In this document: positions 1 to 7,669 of the stretch, in pieces
Layout: every line of letters begins with the position of its first letter
Numbering within the stretch: the stretch's first letter is position 1
Notes under the pieces: generated by a model
The model's database searches: none
Told to the model about the DNA's origin: nothing
What the model saw: only the letters and a program-made list of their open reading frames with translations
NCBI GenBank assembly: GCA_025924755.1
Contig: JAICHT010000060.1
Coordinates: 1 to 14,336 of the forward strand
Reading direction: 5' to 3'
DNA from: Chitinophagaceae bacterium
GTDB lineage: Bacteria; Bacteroidota; Bacteroidia; Chitinophagales; Chitinophagaceae
DNA length: 14,336 nt
Made by a program: the position numbers and the translations under genes

Positions 1-290
1 CGCCACTATCAGGTAGTTGGGACTGGATCACTTTATCGCCCAAAAAATTCAAAGCGCCACTGGCAGCAAACCTGCCTTATGCCAATGAATTGAAAGTGGT
101 GGTTTTTAATAAATCCGATTTTTTATGGGCAGAACAATATGCGGCACAGGTATCACCCACCTGTAAATTATACCTGCAACCGGAGTGGACCAAAGCGGCA
201 CAGGTAACACCACTTATTATTGACTATATTAAAGAAAATCCGCAATGGCAGTTATCATTGCAGATACACAAGTATATCAACGTACCTTAA
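1..290 (+). CDS. queE: 7-carboxy-7-deazaguanine synthase QueE, C-terminal part (5' end outside window)
   Basis: The frame is open from base 3 to a TAA at 288-290 and encodes about 95 C-terminal residues. QueE is a radical SAM enzyme that contracts 6-carboxy-tetrahydropterin to 7-carboxy-7-deazaguanine, an early step to preQ1 and queuosine in tRNA. The visible part has the family's C-terminal pattern: SGSWDWITLSPKKFK, then NELKVVVFN, then LYLQPEW, ending in LSLQIHKYINVP. The CxxxCxxC cluster motif and SAM-binding core would lie upstream and cannot be checked. A TTG at 90 could be read as a start but is internal, because the homologous sequence continues upstream of it. The next gene starts 123 bp downstream on the same strand. 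Identification is by recalled family motifs, with no search run. Confidence 0.88.
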   Translation, partial: PLSGSWDWITLSPKKFKAPLAANLPYANELKVVVFNKSDFLWAEQYAAQVSPTCKLYLQPEWTKAAQVTPLIIDYIKENPQWQLSLQIHKYINVP

Positions 291-388
291 AATAGTTTTC
301 TGTTTGCCACGTTTTATATTAAATTCATTTTTACATCCTTCAACCTATTATAATCCGTTCGTGCATATGAGTCGTTTGTGCATTCTAT

Positions 389-396
389 TAAACTTG
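389..396 (+). promoter_or_regulatory. Weak -7-like element before the PorE-like gene
   Basis: TAAACTTG matches the Bacteroidota -7 consensus TAnnTTTG at 5 of its 6 fixed positions. Its last G lies 18 bases before the ATG at 414, which would give a leader of about 14 nt, like those predicted for wecA and ppk2 in this window. No good -33 element sits at the expected distance: the TTTG at 375-378 is too close. This is a tentative call resting mainly on position. Confidence 0.3.
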
Positions 397-413
397 TAAA
401 TGCTTATCCTATT

Positions 414-2330
414 ATGAAAAACCTCCGATTCCTTTTAATGGCTTTTTGCCTTTTCTTATTGCATACTTCTCATGCCCAATATGACCCGACCAAAATCAAC
501 AAAAAAGCCGTAGCAGCTTATAATGAAGCGTTGGAAAATGCGGAACAAGCCCGTTTTACGGAATCCATTACTTCGCTGCAAAAAGCCATACAGTTGGACG
601 CTCATTATATTGATGCCTATTTATCATTAGCCGGGGTATATGGCCAGGTAAAAAATTACCCTCAAAGTGTGGTATATTACGAAAAAGCATTTGCGCTGGA
701 TAGTAATTATACTTCCGAATATATGTTACCATATGCTATCAACTTAGCCGGTGAAGGTGAGTTTGAAAAAGCATTAGCTACTATCAACTATTTATTGGCA
801 AAACCCAACCTTTCACCCAATACTAAAAAGGCAGCCGAATACCGGCAAAAAACCTTTCAGTTTGCAGTGGATTATGCAAAAAAAAATGATACAAAAAATT
901 ACGTATTTGCCCCTGTTAATTTAGGTGATAGTGTAAATACAACCGAATCGGAATATTGGCCCAGTATACCTATACAGGGAAAGGAATTAGTGTTTACCAG
1001 GAAGGTAAATAATCGCAATGAGGACTTTTTTTCGAGTGTAAGAAAAGACAGCGGCTGGGACAAAGCGCAGCCATTATCCGGCAATATCAATACCCCGCAA
1101 AACGAAGGTGCTTTAAATATTTCTCAGGATGGCAACTGGCTGATTTTTGCTGCCGCTAACCGGCGGGAAGGTTATGGCGATTTTGATCTTTACATATCAT
1201 ACTTAACGCCTGAAGGCTGGAGCGAGGCGCTTAATTTAGGAGGTAAAATAAACTCGGAGTTTTGGGAATCGCAACCGTCTTTATCACCTGACAAACGCGA
1301 CCTGTATTTTGCCAGCAACCGGCCGGGCGGATATGGCGGCAGCGATATTTATGTAGCGCATTTACAACCCAACGGTAAATGGAGCACTCCTGAAAATATG
1401 GGCCCGGAAATTAATACCGCCGGTGATGAAAACAGCCCGTTCATTCATGCCGATAATCAAACGTTATACTTTGCATCCAATGGCTTGCCGGGTTATGGTG
1501 ATGAAGACCTTTTTGTAGTGCGCAAAGGGCCTAACGGCAACTGGAGTAATCCGCAAAACTTAGGTTATCCTATTAATACTATCAACAGGGAAGGCACTTT
1601 GTTTATAGTGGCCGATGGCGAAACCGCTTACTATGCCAGCGACCGCAGCGACAGCAAAGGCGGGCTGGATATTTACAGCTTTGTACTGCGACAGGATATC
1701 AGGCCGTATAAAACATTATGGGTAAAAGGAACCGTATCGGATAAAACCACCAGGAAAGGATTGCCTTCTGCGGTAGAATTGATTGACCTTAATACCAAAC
1801 AACTGCTATCAAAAGTGCAAACCGATGAAACCGGCAATTATTTAATTACACTCCCGGTTGGTAAAGACTATGCCTTTAATGTTTCCCGCAAAGGCTATTT
1901 ATTTTATTCGGATAACTTTTCACTGAAAGACAAATCGCCGGATTCTACCTACCAAAAAGACATTCTGCTACAACCTATTGAAATCAATGCGTCCATCGTT
2001 TTACGGAATATCTTTTTTGATTTTAATAAATATGAAGTGAAGCCGGAGTCGCAGGTAGAACTGGATAAAGTGGCGCAATTACTTCAGGATAATCCTACGG
2101 TAAAAATTCAGATTGCCGGTTATACCGATAATGTGGGCAACGCCGCGGACAATTTAAAGCTGTCGCAAAACCGTGCGAAAGCAGTAGTAGCTTATTTAAC
2201 AGCCAAAGGAATTGATGCCAAACGGTTAAGTGCAAAAGGATATGGCGAAACAGTGGCCGTTGCTGATAATAAAACCGAAGAAGGACGTGCACAAAACCGA
2301 AGAACCGAACTGAAAGTTATTGCCCGCTAA
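414..2330 (+). CDS. PorE-like secreted envelope protein: TPR, PD40 propeller, CRD and OmpA C-terminal domain
   Basis: The protein has 638 residues when started at the ATG at 414. An in-frame GTG at 378 would add 12 residues in front of the signal peptide and is less likely. Residues 1-22 form a signal peptide ending SHAQ, with no lipobox cysteine. TPR-like helices follow (about 25-140), then a PD40/WD40-type propeller (about 165-430) with repeated FASNRPGGYGGSDIYVA-like blades, then a carboxypeptidase-regulatory-like beta domain (about 437-515), then an OmpA peptidoglycan-binding domain (about 530-638) with FFDFNKYEV, GYTDNVG and LSQNRA. The domain order matches PorE of the type IX secretion system, where it is thought to anchor the machine to peptidoglycan. 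The same architecture also occurs in Bacteroidota proteins not tied to T9SS, and no porP, sprF or gldKLMN gene is nearby. A periplasmic or outer-membrane-associated peptidoglycan binder is well supported; a T9SS role is inference. Confidence 0.85.
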   Translation: MKNLRFLLMAFCLFLLHTSHAQYDPTKINKKAVAAYNEALENAEQARFTESITSLQKAIQLDAHYIDAYLSLAGVYGQVKNYPQSVVYYEKAFALDSNYTSEYMLPYAINLAGEGEFEKALATINYLLAKPNLSPNTKKAAEYRQKTFQFAVDYAKKNDTKNYVFAPVNLGDSVNTTESEYWPSIPIQGKELVFTRKVNNRNEDFFSSVRKDSGWDKAQPLSGNINTPQNEGALNISQDGNWLIFAAANRREGYGDFDLYISYLTPEGWSEALNLGGKINSEFWESQPSLSPDKRDLYFASNRPGGYGGSDIYVAHLQPNGKWSTPENMGPEINTAGDENSPFIHADNQTLYFASNGLPGYGDEDLFVVRKGPNGNWSNPQNLGYPINTINREGTLFIVADGETAYYASDRSDSKGGLDIYSFVLRQDIRPYKTLWVKGTVSDKTTRKGLPSAVELIDLNTKQLLSKVQTDETGNYLITLPVGKDYAFNVSRKGYLFYSDNFSLKDKSPDSTYQKDILLQPIEINASIVLRNIFFDFNKYEVKPESQVELDKVAQLLQDNPTVKIQIAGYTDNVGNAADNLKLSQNRAKAVVAYLTAKGIDAKRLSAKGYGETVAVADNKTEEGRAQNRRTELKVIAR

Positions 2331-2393
2331 TCGTTGTTCGTTGGGCAATGTTTAGTTATATTGCCATGAAGTATCAACCCTTACTATCAACGA

Positions 2394-3494
2394 ATGAATG
2401 ATTTGCTCTATCAGATTGCATTAACGCTTGTGCCTAATATTGGCGATGTGCAATCTAAAATATTAGTACACCATTTTGGCGACGCACAAAGTATCTTTAA
2501 AGCCAAAATATCGGCATTAGAAAAGATAGAAGGTATTGGTACTATCAGGGCCAATGCGATTAAACAATTTAATGATTTTAGCAGGGCTGAACAAGAGATT
2601 GAATTTATTGAGCAATATAACATCAAAACATTTTTTCTTACCGACGATACATATCCAAAAAGGCTATTAAATTGCTACGACTCCCCTACTTTATTATTTT
2701 ATAAAGGCATAGCCGATTTGAATGCTTCAAAAATCGTAGCTATTATCGGCACAAGGACCAATACGGAATATGGTAAAACATTTACGGAGAAATTAGTAAA
2801 AGATTTATCGGCTCAAAATATACTGATTGTGAGCGGCCTTGCATATGGTATTGATGCCATTGCACATAAATCTGCACTCAAAAATCATCTGCCAACAGTG
2901 GGTGTGGTAGGACATGGATTAAATAAAATTTATCCGGCCGACCATACAAATCTTGCAAAAGAAATGGTGCAGCAAAACGGAGGCATATTAACCGAATTTT
3001 TAAGCGGTACCAAACCAGATAAACACAATTTTCCGCTACGCAACCGGATTGTAGCCGGTATGAGCGATGCTACGATAGTAATAGAAACCACTATCAAAGG
3101 TGGTAGTATGATTACTGCAAAACTGGCCGATGCCTACAACCGCGATGTGTTTACCGTGCCGGGCCGAACCACCGACAGCAAAAGCAGCGGCTGCAATCAC
3201 CTGATAAAACATAACAAAGCCATATTGTTTACCGAAGCGGATGAAATACTGGAGGTGATGGGCTGGAAAGAAAAAGCGGCTTCAAAAACAAAAAAGCAAA
3301 AAGAACTTTTTATAGAACTGTCAACTGAAGAAAAACAGATAGTAACCATATTGCAGGAAAAAGAAACGGTGCATATTGACGAAATTAATTTTAAAAGCGG
3401 GCTCAATAGTAGTTTAGTAGCAGCTGCCATATTAAATTTAGAATTGCAAAATGTAGTAGGGAGCTTGCCGGGTAAGCTCTATAAGCTTTTATGA
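2394..3494 (+). CDS. dprA: DNA-processing protein DprA
   Basis: The product has 366 residues, the usual length for the three-domain form. DprA binds incoming single-stranded DNA in the cytoplasm and loads RecA during natural transformation. Residues 1-60 form a helix-hairpin-helix/SAM-like region (IEGIGTIRANAI). The Rossmann-like core runs from about 112 to 290, with IIGTR (117-121), SGLAYGID (147-154), a KHNFPLRNRIVAG segment, IETTIKGGSMITA and FTVPG. A C-terminal winged helix (about 305-366) ends in VGSLPGKLYKLL. The start is the ATG at 2394; a second ATG four bases on is out of frame. The gap to the PorE-like gene is 63 bp on the same strand, so read-through is possible. No other competence gene is visible. 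Confidence 0.96.
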   Translation: MNDLLYQIALTLVPNIGDVQSKILVHHFGDAQSIFKAKISALEKIEGIGTIRANAIKQFNDFSRAEQEIEFIEQYNIKTFFLTDDTYPKRLLNCYDSPTLLFYKGIADLNASKIVAIIGTRTNTEYGKTFTEKLVKDLSAQNILIVSGLAYGIDAIAHKSALKNHLPTVGVVGHGLNKIYPADHTNLAKEMVQQNGGILTEFLSGTKPDKHNFPLRNRIVAGMSDATIVIETTIKGGSMITAKLADAYNRDVFTVPGRTTDSKSSGCNHLIKHNKAILFTEADEILEVMGWKEKAASKTKKQKELFIELSTEEKQIVTILQEKETVHIDEINFKSGLNSSLVAAAILNLELQNVVGSLPGKLYKLL

Positions 3495-3657
3495 GAAATT
3501 ATTTTTATTGGTACAATCCTGCTATAAGCACCCAACCAACACCTAACAAAGCTTCAACAACGTCATATCTCATCTTTAGCTGAATAGCCTTACACAGTAA
3601 AAGAGAGTGACACAACGGAAGCTGTATAGAAGTACAAAGCCGGTTAACAAAAAATTA

Positions 3658-3689
3658 TTTTCGTTGCGTAGGTTGCCCGTTTATCTTTG
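3658..3689 (+). promoter_or_regulatory. Putative Bacteroidota promoter for guaB
   Basis: TATCTTTG at 3682-3689 is an exact match to the -7 consensus TAnnTTTG. A TTTTCG at 3658-3663 lies 20 bases upstream of it and is a weak -33 candidate; a TTG at 3664-3666 is the alternative. If transcription starts about 4 bases after the final G, as the name of the element implies, the first base would fall at or next to the A of the guaB ATG (3693). The consensus is established for Bacteroides and Flavobacterium relatives; its use here is inference. Confidence 0.55.
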
Positions 3690-3692
3690 CAC

Positions 3693-5174
3693 ATGGCTGC
3701 AAATAATAACCCCACTCTTAAAAATTTCATAGAAGGTTTAACGTTTGATGATGTGCTGCTGGTTCCGGCATATTCAGAAGTAATTCCGCGTGAAGTAGAA
3801 ATTAAAACAAGGCTTACCAAAAATATTACGCTGCATGTGCCGATGGTTTCTGCAGCAATGGATACGGTTACAGAAGCGTCGCTGGCTATTGCACTTGCCC
3901 GCGAGGGCGGCATCGGCATCCTGCATAAAAACATGACTATTGAAAAGCAGGCCGACCAGGTACGAAAGGTAAAACGAAGCGAAAGCGGAATGATCATTGA
4001 CCCGATAACCTTGCAACATGATGCTACCATTGCTGATGCATTGCGGCTGATGCGTGATAATAAAATAGGCGGTATTCCTATTGTAGATAAACACGGAATT
4101 TTGGCAGGCATATTAACCAATCGTGACCTGCGTTTTGAAGAAGACGGCAACCGGCCCGTAAGCGAAGTAATGACCAAAGATGCTTTAATTACTGCCCCGG
4201 AAGGTACCGATTTAAAAAAAGCCGAAACTATATTACGCAATTATAAAATTGAAAAACTCCCTGTTGTAAGCAATGGAGGAAAGCTGATAGGTTTAATTAC
4301 CTACCGCGATATTCTGCAGGTAACTTCCTACCCCAATGCAGTAAAAGATTCATTTGGACGATTGCTGGTTGGTGCCGCTATTGGTGTTACCAAAGACCTG
4401 CTGGATAGAGTAGCGATGCTACAGGCAGTAGGCGTAGATGTAGTATGCCTTGATAGTGCGCATGGGCATAGTAAAGGAATTATTGATGCATTAAAAAAAG
4501 TAAAGAAGAACTTTAAAGACCTGGATATAATAGCCGGTAATATAGCCACGGCAGAAGGCGCTGAAGCGTTAGCCGAAGCTGGTGCCGATGCAGTAAAAGT
4601 GGGCATTGGCCCGGGTTCTATATGCACTACCCGTATTGTAGCAGGTGCCGGTGTGCCGCAATTGACTGCTGTGATGCAGGCGGCATCGGTATTGAATCAA
4701 AAAGGAATTCCGTTAATTGCGGACGGAGGTATCCGTTATACCGGTGATATGGTGAAAGCATTAGCAGCGGGTGCCGATTGCGTGATGATGGGAAGCATTT
4801 TTGCCGGCACGGAAGAAAGCCCGGGTGATACTATTATTTATGAAGGAAGAAAGTTTAAAGAATACCGGGGTATGGGCTCGTTGGGTGCTATGTCTACCGG
4901 CAGCAGCGATCGTTATTTTCAGGATCCTGAAGCCGATATCAGAAAGTATGTACCGGAGGGTATTGAAGGCCGGGTGGCCTACAAGGGTTCCTTAAAGGAA
5001 ATTGTATATCAATATGTAGGCGGTTTGCGGGCCGGTATGGGCTATTGCGGCGCTAAAAGTATTGCCGATTTAAAGAAAGCCACCTTTGTAAAAATCACCA
5101 ACGCCGGTATGCGGGAAAGCCATGCACACGATGTGGAAATAACCCGTGAAGCGCCTAATTACAGCAGAAAATAA
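3693..5174 (+). CDS. guaB: Inosine-5'-monophosphate dehydrogenase
   Basis: The enzyme has 493 residues from the ATG at 3693 and oxidises IMP to XMP with NAD+, the committed step of GMP synthesis in the cytoplasm. The N-terminal barrel part opens with the family signature LTFDDVLLVPAYSEV. Two CBS domains (about 95-205) are inserted in the barrel and sense adenine or guanine nucleotides. The catalytic loop GIGPGSICTTRIVAGAGVPQ carries Cys311, and the mobile flap region has YRGMGSLGAMSTGSSDRYFQ. The C-terminal YVGGLRAGMGYCGA closes the fold. Length and motifs are complete. A TTG two codons upstream is in frame but lies inside the -7-like element, so the ATG is preferred. An open frame on the opposite strand (3644-4240) is a shadow of this gene. 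Confidence 0.98.
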   Translation: MAANNNPTLKNFIEGLTFDDVLLVPAYSEVIPREVEIKTRLTKNITLHVPMVSAAMDTVTEASLAIALAREGGIGILHKNMTIEKQADQVRKVKRSESGMIIDPITLQHDATIADALRLMRDNKIGGIPIVDKHGILAGILTNRDLRFEEDGNRPVSEVMTKDALITAPEGTDLKKAETILRNYKIEKLPVVSNGGKLIGLITYRDILQVTSYPNAVKDSFGRLLVGAAIGVTKDLLDRVAMLQAVGVDVVCLDSAHGHSKGIIDALKKVKKNFKDLDIIAGNIATAEGAEALAEAGADAVKVGIGPGSICTTRIVAGAGVPQLTAVMQAASVLNQKGIPLIADGGIRYTGDMVKALAAGADCVMMGSIFAGTEESPGDTIIYEGRKFKEYRGMGSLGAMSTGSSDRYFQDPEADIRKYVPEGIEGRVAYKGSLKEIVYQYVGGLRAGMGYCGAKSIADLKKATFVKITNAGMRESHAHDVEITREAPNYSRK

Positions 5175-5283
5175 AGTATAGCATCAAGTTATTCCAGCCA
5201 TATATCATAGTATTGGTAGTGCAACAATTCATATAATATATTACAGGCGGTACTTTATTAAAAGCAATATTGAGAGTGTAGTG

Positions 5284-5291
5284 TATATTTA
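5284..5291 (+). promoter_or_regulatory. Possible -7-like element before the DUF3500 gene
   Basis: TATATTTA matches TAnnTTTG except for its last base and would give a leader of about 15 nt before the ATG at 5310, in line with other predicted leaders here. The surrounding DNA is very A/T rich and no -33 element is placed correctly, so chance is a real alternative. Confidence 0.25.
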
Positions 5292-5309
5292 ATAAATCCA
5301 AAATTATTT

Positions 5310-6323
5310 ATGTACCGTTTTTTACTACTGATCTGCATTCACTTGTTTTTTATCAACAGCAGCCGTGCTCAGGATATGGTAGCAGCGGCCAACCAATTTA
5401 TACAGACGCTGGACTCATCTCAAAAAGTAAAGACACTGTATCCATTAGACGTAGATGAACGGTATAATTTTCATTTCTTTCCGAAAGACGATCGCAAAGG
5501 CATTCCGATGAACGAACTGCAGGCCGCTCAAAAAAAAGCCGCTATTGACTTGATGAAAACCTGTCTGAGCGGGCAAGGCCTGAAAAAAGTAAGCGAAATA
5601 ATGGAGCTTGAAAATGTATTAAAAACATTAGAGCAACGGCCGCCAAACGATCATTTCCGCGATTCGGGCAAATACTATATCACTATTTTTGGCATTCCCG
5701 GCAATCAAACTACATGGGGCTGGCGGCTGGAAGGTCATCATGTTTCTTTTAATTTTTCGGCTGATGAAAAAAAACTGGTTTCAGGAACTCCCGGATTTTT
5801 AGGAGCCAACCCCGCTATTGTGCAACAAGGGCCTCATAAGGGCATGCAGGTGCTAAAAGACGAAGCGGATATGGCTTTTGCCCTGCTCCACTCCTTATCG
5901 GCGGAAGAATTAAAAAAGACGTTGATAGATACAGCAGCACCAAATGAAATCATCACTTTTGTGAGCCGCAAAGCCATGCTGGAACATCCTTCCGGGCTGC
6001 TTTTTTCTGAGATGACCGGAGCGCAGCAACAGCAATTTTTAGAATTGATCAACCTATATGTGCACCGCTATACCCGGCTTTTTGCAGAGCAGTTGCTTAA
6101 AGAAATACAACAGGCCGGGCTGAATAATTTACGCTTTGCCTGGGCCGGATACCAGCATCCTCAAATTGGGAAGCCGCATTATTACCGCATACAAGGCCCT
6201 ACTATTATTATTGAATATGATAACTCGCAGAACAACGCCAACCATGTACACAGCGTAGTGCGGGATTTACAGAACGATTTTGGCGGCGATCTACTGCTGG
6301 AGCATTATAAATCAAGTCATTAA
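5310..6323 (+). CDS. Secreted DUF3500 family protein, function unknown
   Basis: The protein has 337 residues. Residues 1-20 look like a type I signal peptide (hydrophobic core LLLICIHLFFI, cleavage after SRA). The rest resembles the DUF3500 family: YNFHFFPKDDRKGIPMNEL near 50-70, the central GWRLEGHHVSFNFS segment (about 138-151), FLGANPAIVQQGPHKGMQVL, and a C-terminal HVHSVVRDLQNDFGGDLL before the stop. Several conserved histidines and acidic residues (HH, GPHKG, HVH) could bind a metal or form an active site, but that is only inference. No biochemical role is known to me for this family. It probably acts in the periplasm or outside the cell. It stands alone, 135 bp after guaB, and converges on scpA with a 24 bp gap, so the neighbours do not suggest a function. 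Confidence 0.8.
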   Translation: MYRFLLLICIHLFFINSSRAQDMVAAANQFIQTLDSSQKVKTLYPLDVDERYNFHFFPKDDRKGIPMNELQAAQKKAAIDLMKTCLSGQGLKKVSEIMELENVLKTLEQRPPNDHFRDSGKYYITIFGIPGNQTTWGWRLEGHHVSFNFSADEKKLVSGTPGFLGANPAIVQQGPHKGMQVLKDEADMAFALLHSLSAEELKKTLIDTAAPNEIITFVSRKAMLEHPSGLLFSEMTGAQQQQFLELINLYVHRYTRLFAEQLLKEIQQAGLNNLRFAWAGYQHPQIGKPHYYRIQGPTIIIEYDNSQNNANHVHSVVRDLQNDFGGDLLLEHYKSSH

Positions 6324-6347
6324 AACAGAAGCGATATAAAACTTCAG

Positions 6348-7127
6348 CTACAATAAATGCATCATTTCTTCATCTGTCAAACCCTCTTCAGACTCGTTAT
6401 ACTCCACTATAAAATTGTTTCTTCCTTCGCCTATAGTAATACTCAAAAACTTTTGCTGCACCAGCTCCAGCATCGAAAGCAATAAAAAGATGGCATGCAC
6501 CCGGTTTTCGGCAGTTTCGAAAACTTTTTCAAACGATAATGTCCGGTCTCTTTGTGCGGTAGCAATCATATCCATTTTGCTTTGCTCCATACTATAGGTG
6601 TATCGAACTACGGTATGCATCGGTTGATTGAACTTGTCACTATACCGTTGCATTGCCTTCTCAAACGCTTTCATCAGCTTAAAAAGTGTTATGGCCTGTA
6701 TTTCGGTTCCTTCGCCTTCCTCCTCACCAATTTGCGCCAACTCTTTTTGTATATTACCCCGCTTTACCAGCAATAGCCGTTCGGCTTCCATTTCGGCCAT
6801 GGTAGCTGCTACTTCTTTATAGCGTTTGTATTCCAATATCTTATCTATCAATTCCTGGCGGGGATCTACTTCATTACCGTGGGCATCTACTTCTTTACGC
6901 GGTAAAAGCATTTTGGCCTTAATGCGCATCAAGGTGGATACAAACAAAATAAACTCGCTGGAAAGCTCAATATTCAGGGGCTCATCCCCGTGTATATATC
7001 CTAAAAAATCGTTTATGATTTTGGTAATCGGGATATTATAAATATCCAGTTCATCTCTTTCTATAAAAAATAAAAGAAGATCAAAAGGGCCTTCAAACTG
7101 CGGAAGCTTTATCTGGTACGTACTCAC
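6348..7127 (-). CDS. scpA: Segregation and condensation protein A (ScpA, kleisin)
   Basis: ScpA is the kleisin that bridges SMC heads and works with ScpB in chromosome compaction and segregation. The product has 259 residues and opens with the family signature IKLPQFEGPFDLLLFFIERDELDI, which includes the SMC-contacting helices, followed by the ELSSEFILFVSTLMRIKAKMLLP segment. An acidic variable middle (about 120-150) and a C-terminal winged-helix region (about 185-259, with TFEKVFE-like FEKVFETAENRVHAIFLLLSMLEL) complete it. The start is GTG at 7127: no ATG exists between it and the upstream in-frame stop, and the GTG places the conserved N-terminus as expected. scpB is not adjacent. A terminator-like hairpin ends about 16 bases before the start codon, which matters for its expression. 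Confidence 0.95.
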   Translation of the reverse strand: MSTYQIKLPQFEGPFDLLLFFIERDELDIYNIPITKIINDFLGYIHGDEPLNIELSSEFILFVSTLMRIKAKMLLPRKEVDAHGNEVDPRQELIDKILEYKRYKEVAATMAEMEAERLLLVKRGNIQKELAQIGEEEGEGTEIQAITLFKLMKAFEKAMQRYSDKFNQPMHTVVRYTYSMEQSKMDMIATAQRDRTLSFEKVFETAENRVHAIFLLLSMLELVQQKFLSITIGEGRNNFIVEYNESEEGLTDEEMMHLL

Positions 7128-7142
7128 GATATTCTTTTTACG

Positions 7143-7173
7143 AAATAAAAAATCCCGTTCATATTAAACGGGA
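7143..7173 (-). terminator. Intrinsic terminator-like hairpin between mscL and scpA
   Basis: On the minus strand, TCCCGTT (7173-7167) pairs perfectly with AACGGGA (7159-7153) across a 7-base loop. Six T residues (7152-7147) follow directly, then ATTT. This is a textbook Rho-independent terminator for transcripts coming from mscL, whose stop codon lies about 60 bases upstream. It ends only about 16 bases before the scpA GTG, so it also sits in any scpA leader that starts upstream of it. Confidence 0.75.
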
Positions 7174-7178
7174 CGCTG

Positions 7179-7186
7179 CGAAATTA
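7179..7186 (-). promoter_or_regulatory. Weak -7-like element upstream of scpA
   Basis: On the minus strand TAATTTCG matches TAnnTTTG except for one base. A start about 4 bases downstream would put the terminator-like hairpin at the very 5' end of the scpA mRNA. There is no clear -33 element, so this is a weak call. Confidence 0.25.
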
Positions 7187-7234
7187 GGTAATATTAAATT
7201 AAAGATAGGGAGGCAACTAACACCGGATACGATG

Positions 7235-7621
7235 TCAGGGCTTTTTTATATTATCCCGTATATCCATCAATAACTGTTCGGTAAGTGAGAACTTTGGCGT
7301 AGCGGGTTCGTTTGCAACCACTTCTTTTTTGCGTTTTAGCTTGTTTATACCCTGAATAACTAAAAACAACACTAAAGCAATAACGAGGAAATTGATAACC
7401 GCTGCTAAAAACCTTCCGTACTTAACAGTTCCCCAGGCAAGTTGGTCAAGGTCCTGTGCATGTGCTGCGTTTAGCGCCGGGGTTAAAAGCAAAGGGGTAA
7501 TCACGTCTGCTACCAAAGAGGAGACGATGGCTCCAAAAGCAGCGCCAATGACTACAGCAATTGCCAGATCAACAACGTTTCCTTTTAAAGCAAACTCCTT
7601 AAATTCTTTTACAAACCCCAT
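7235..7621 (-). CDS. mscL: Large-conductance mechanosensitive channel MscL
   Basis: The product is a 128-residue homopentameric inner-membrane channel that opens under membrane tension and releases solutes on osmotic downshock. The N-terminal amphipathic helix (GFVKEFKEFALKGN) leads into TM1 with VVDLAIAVVIGAAFGAIVSSLV, the pore-lining segment and most conserved part of the family. A periplasmic loop (about 46-65) follows, then TM2 (about 68-95, FLAAVINFLVIALVLFLVI). A basic linker KLKRKK and a C-terminal helix (LLMDIRDNIKK) form the cytoplasmic bundle. Length is normal, slightly shorter than E. coli MscL because of the loop. The ATG at 7621 fits the conserved N-terminus. It lies 48 bp after ppk2 on the same strand, and I found no -7 match in that gap, so co-transcription with ppk2 is plausible. 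Confidence 0.97.
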   Translation of the reverse strand: MGFVKEFKEFALKGNVVDLAIAVVIGAAFGAIVSSLVADVITPLLLTPALNAAHAQDLDQLAWGTVKYGRFLAAVINFLVIALVLFLVIQGINKLKRKKEVVANEPATPKFSLTEQLLMDIRDNIKKP

Positions 7622-7669
7622 ATAATTTTATTGATAAAGAAAAGTTAAGAAAGTAAATGCCTGGCCATT

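Noticed and set aside
3461..3490. Inverted repeat GAGCTT/AAGCTC at the end of dprA as a terminator
   Set aside because: The stem is only 6 bp, lies within the last dprA codons, and is not followed directly by a T-run.
3495..3657. The dprA-guaB gap as a possible small RNA or riboswitch
   Set aside because: No extended pairing, terminator or conserved riboswitch core was seen. GuaB is not preceded by a recognisable purine riboswitch sequence, and only the promoter near 3658-3689 stands out.
3644..4240. A 198-codon open frame on the minus strand opposite guaB
   Set aside because: It lies antisense to strongly conserved guaB codons, has a low-complexity Ser/Ile-rich translation and resembles no family; it is a by-product of guaB codon use.
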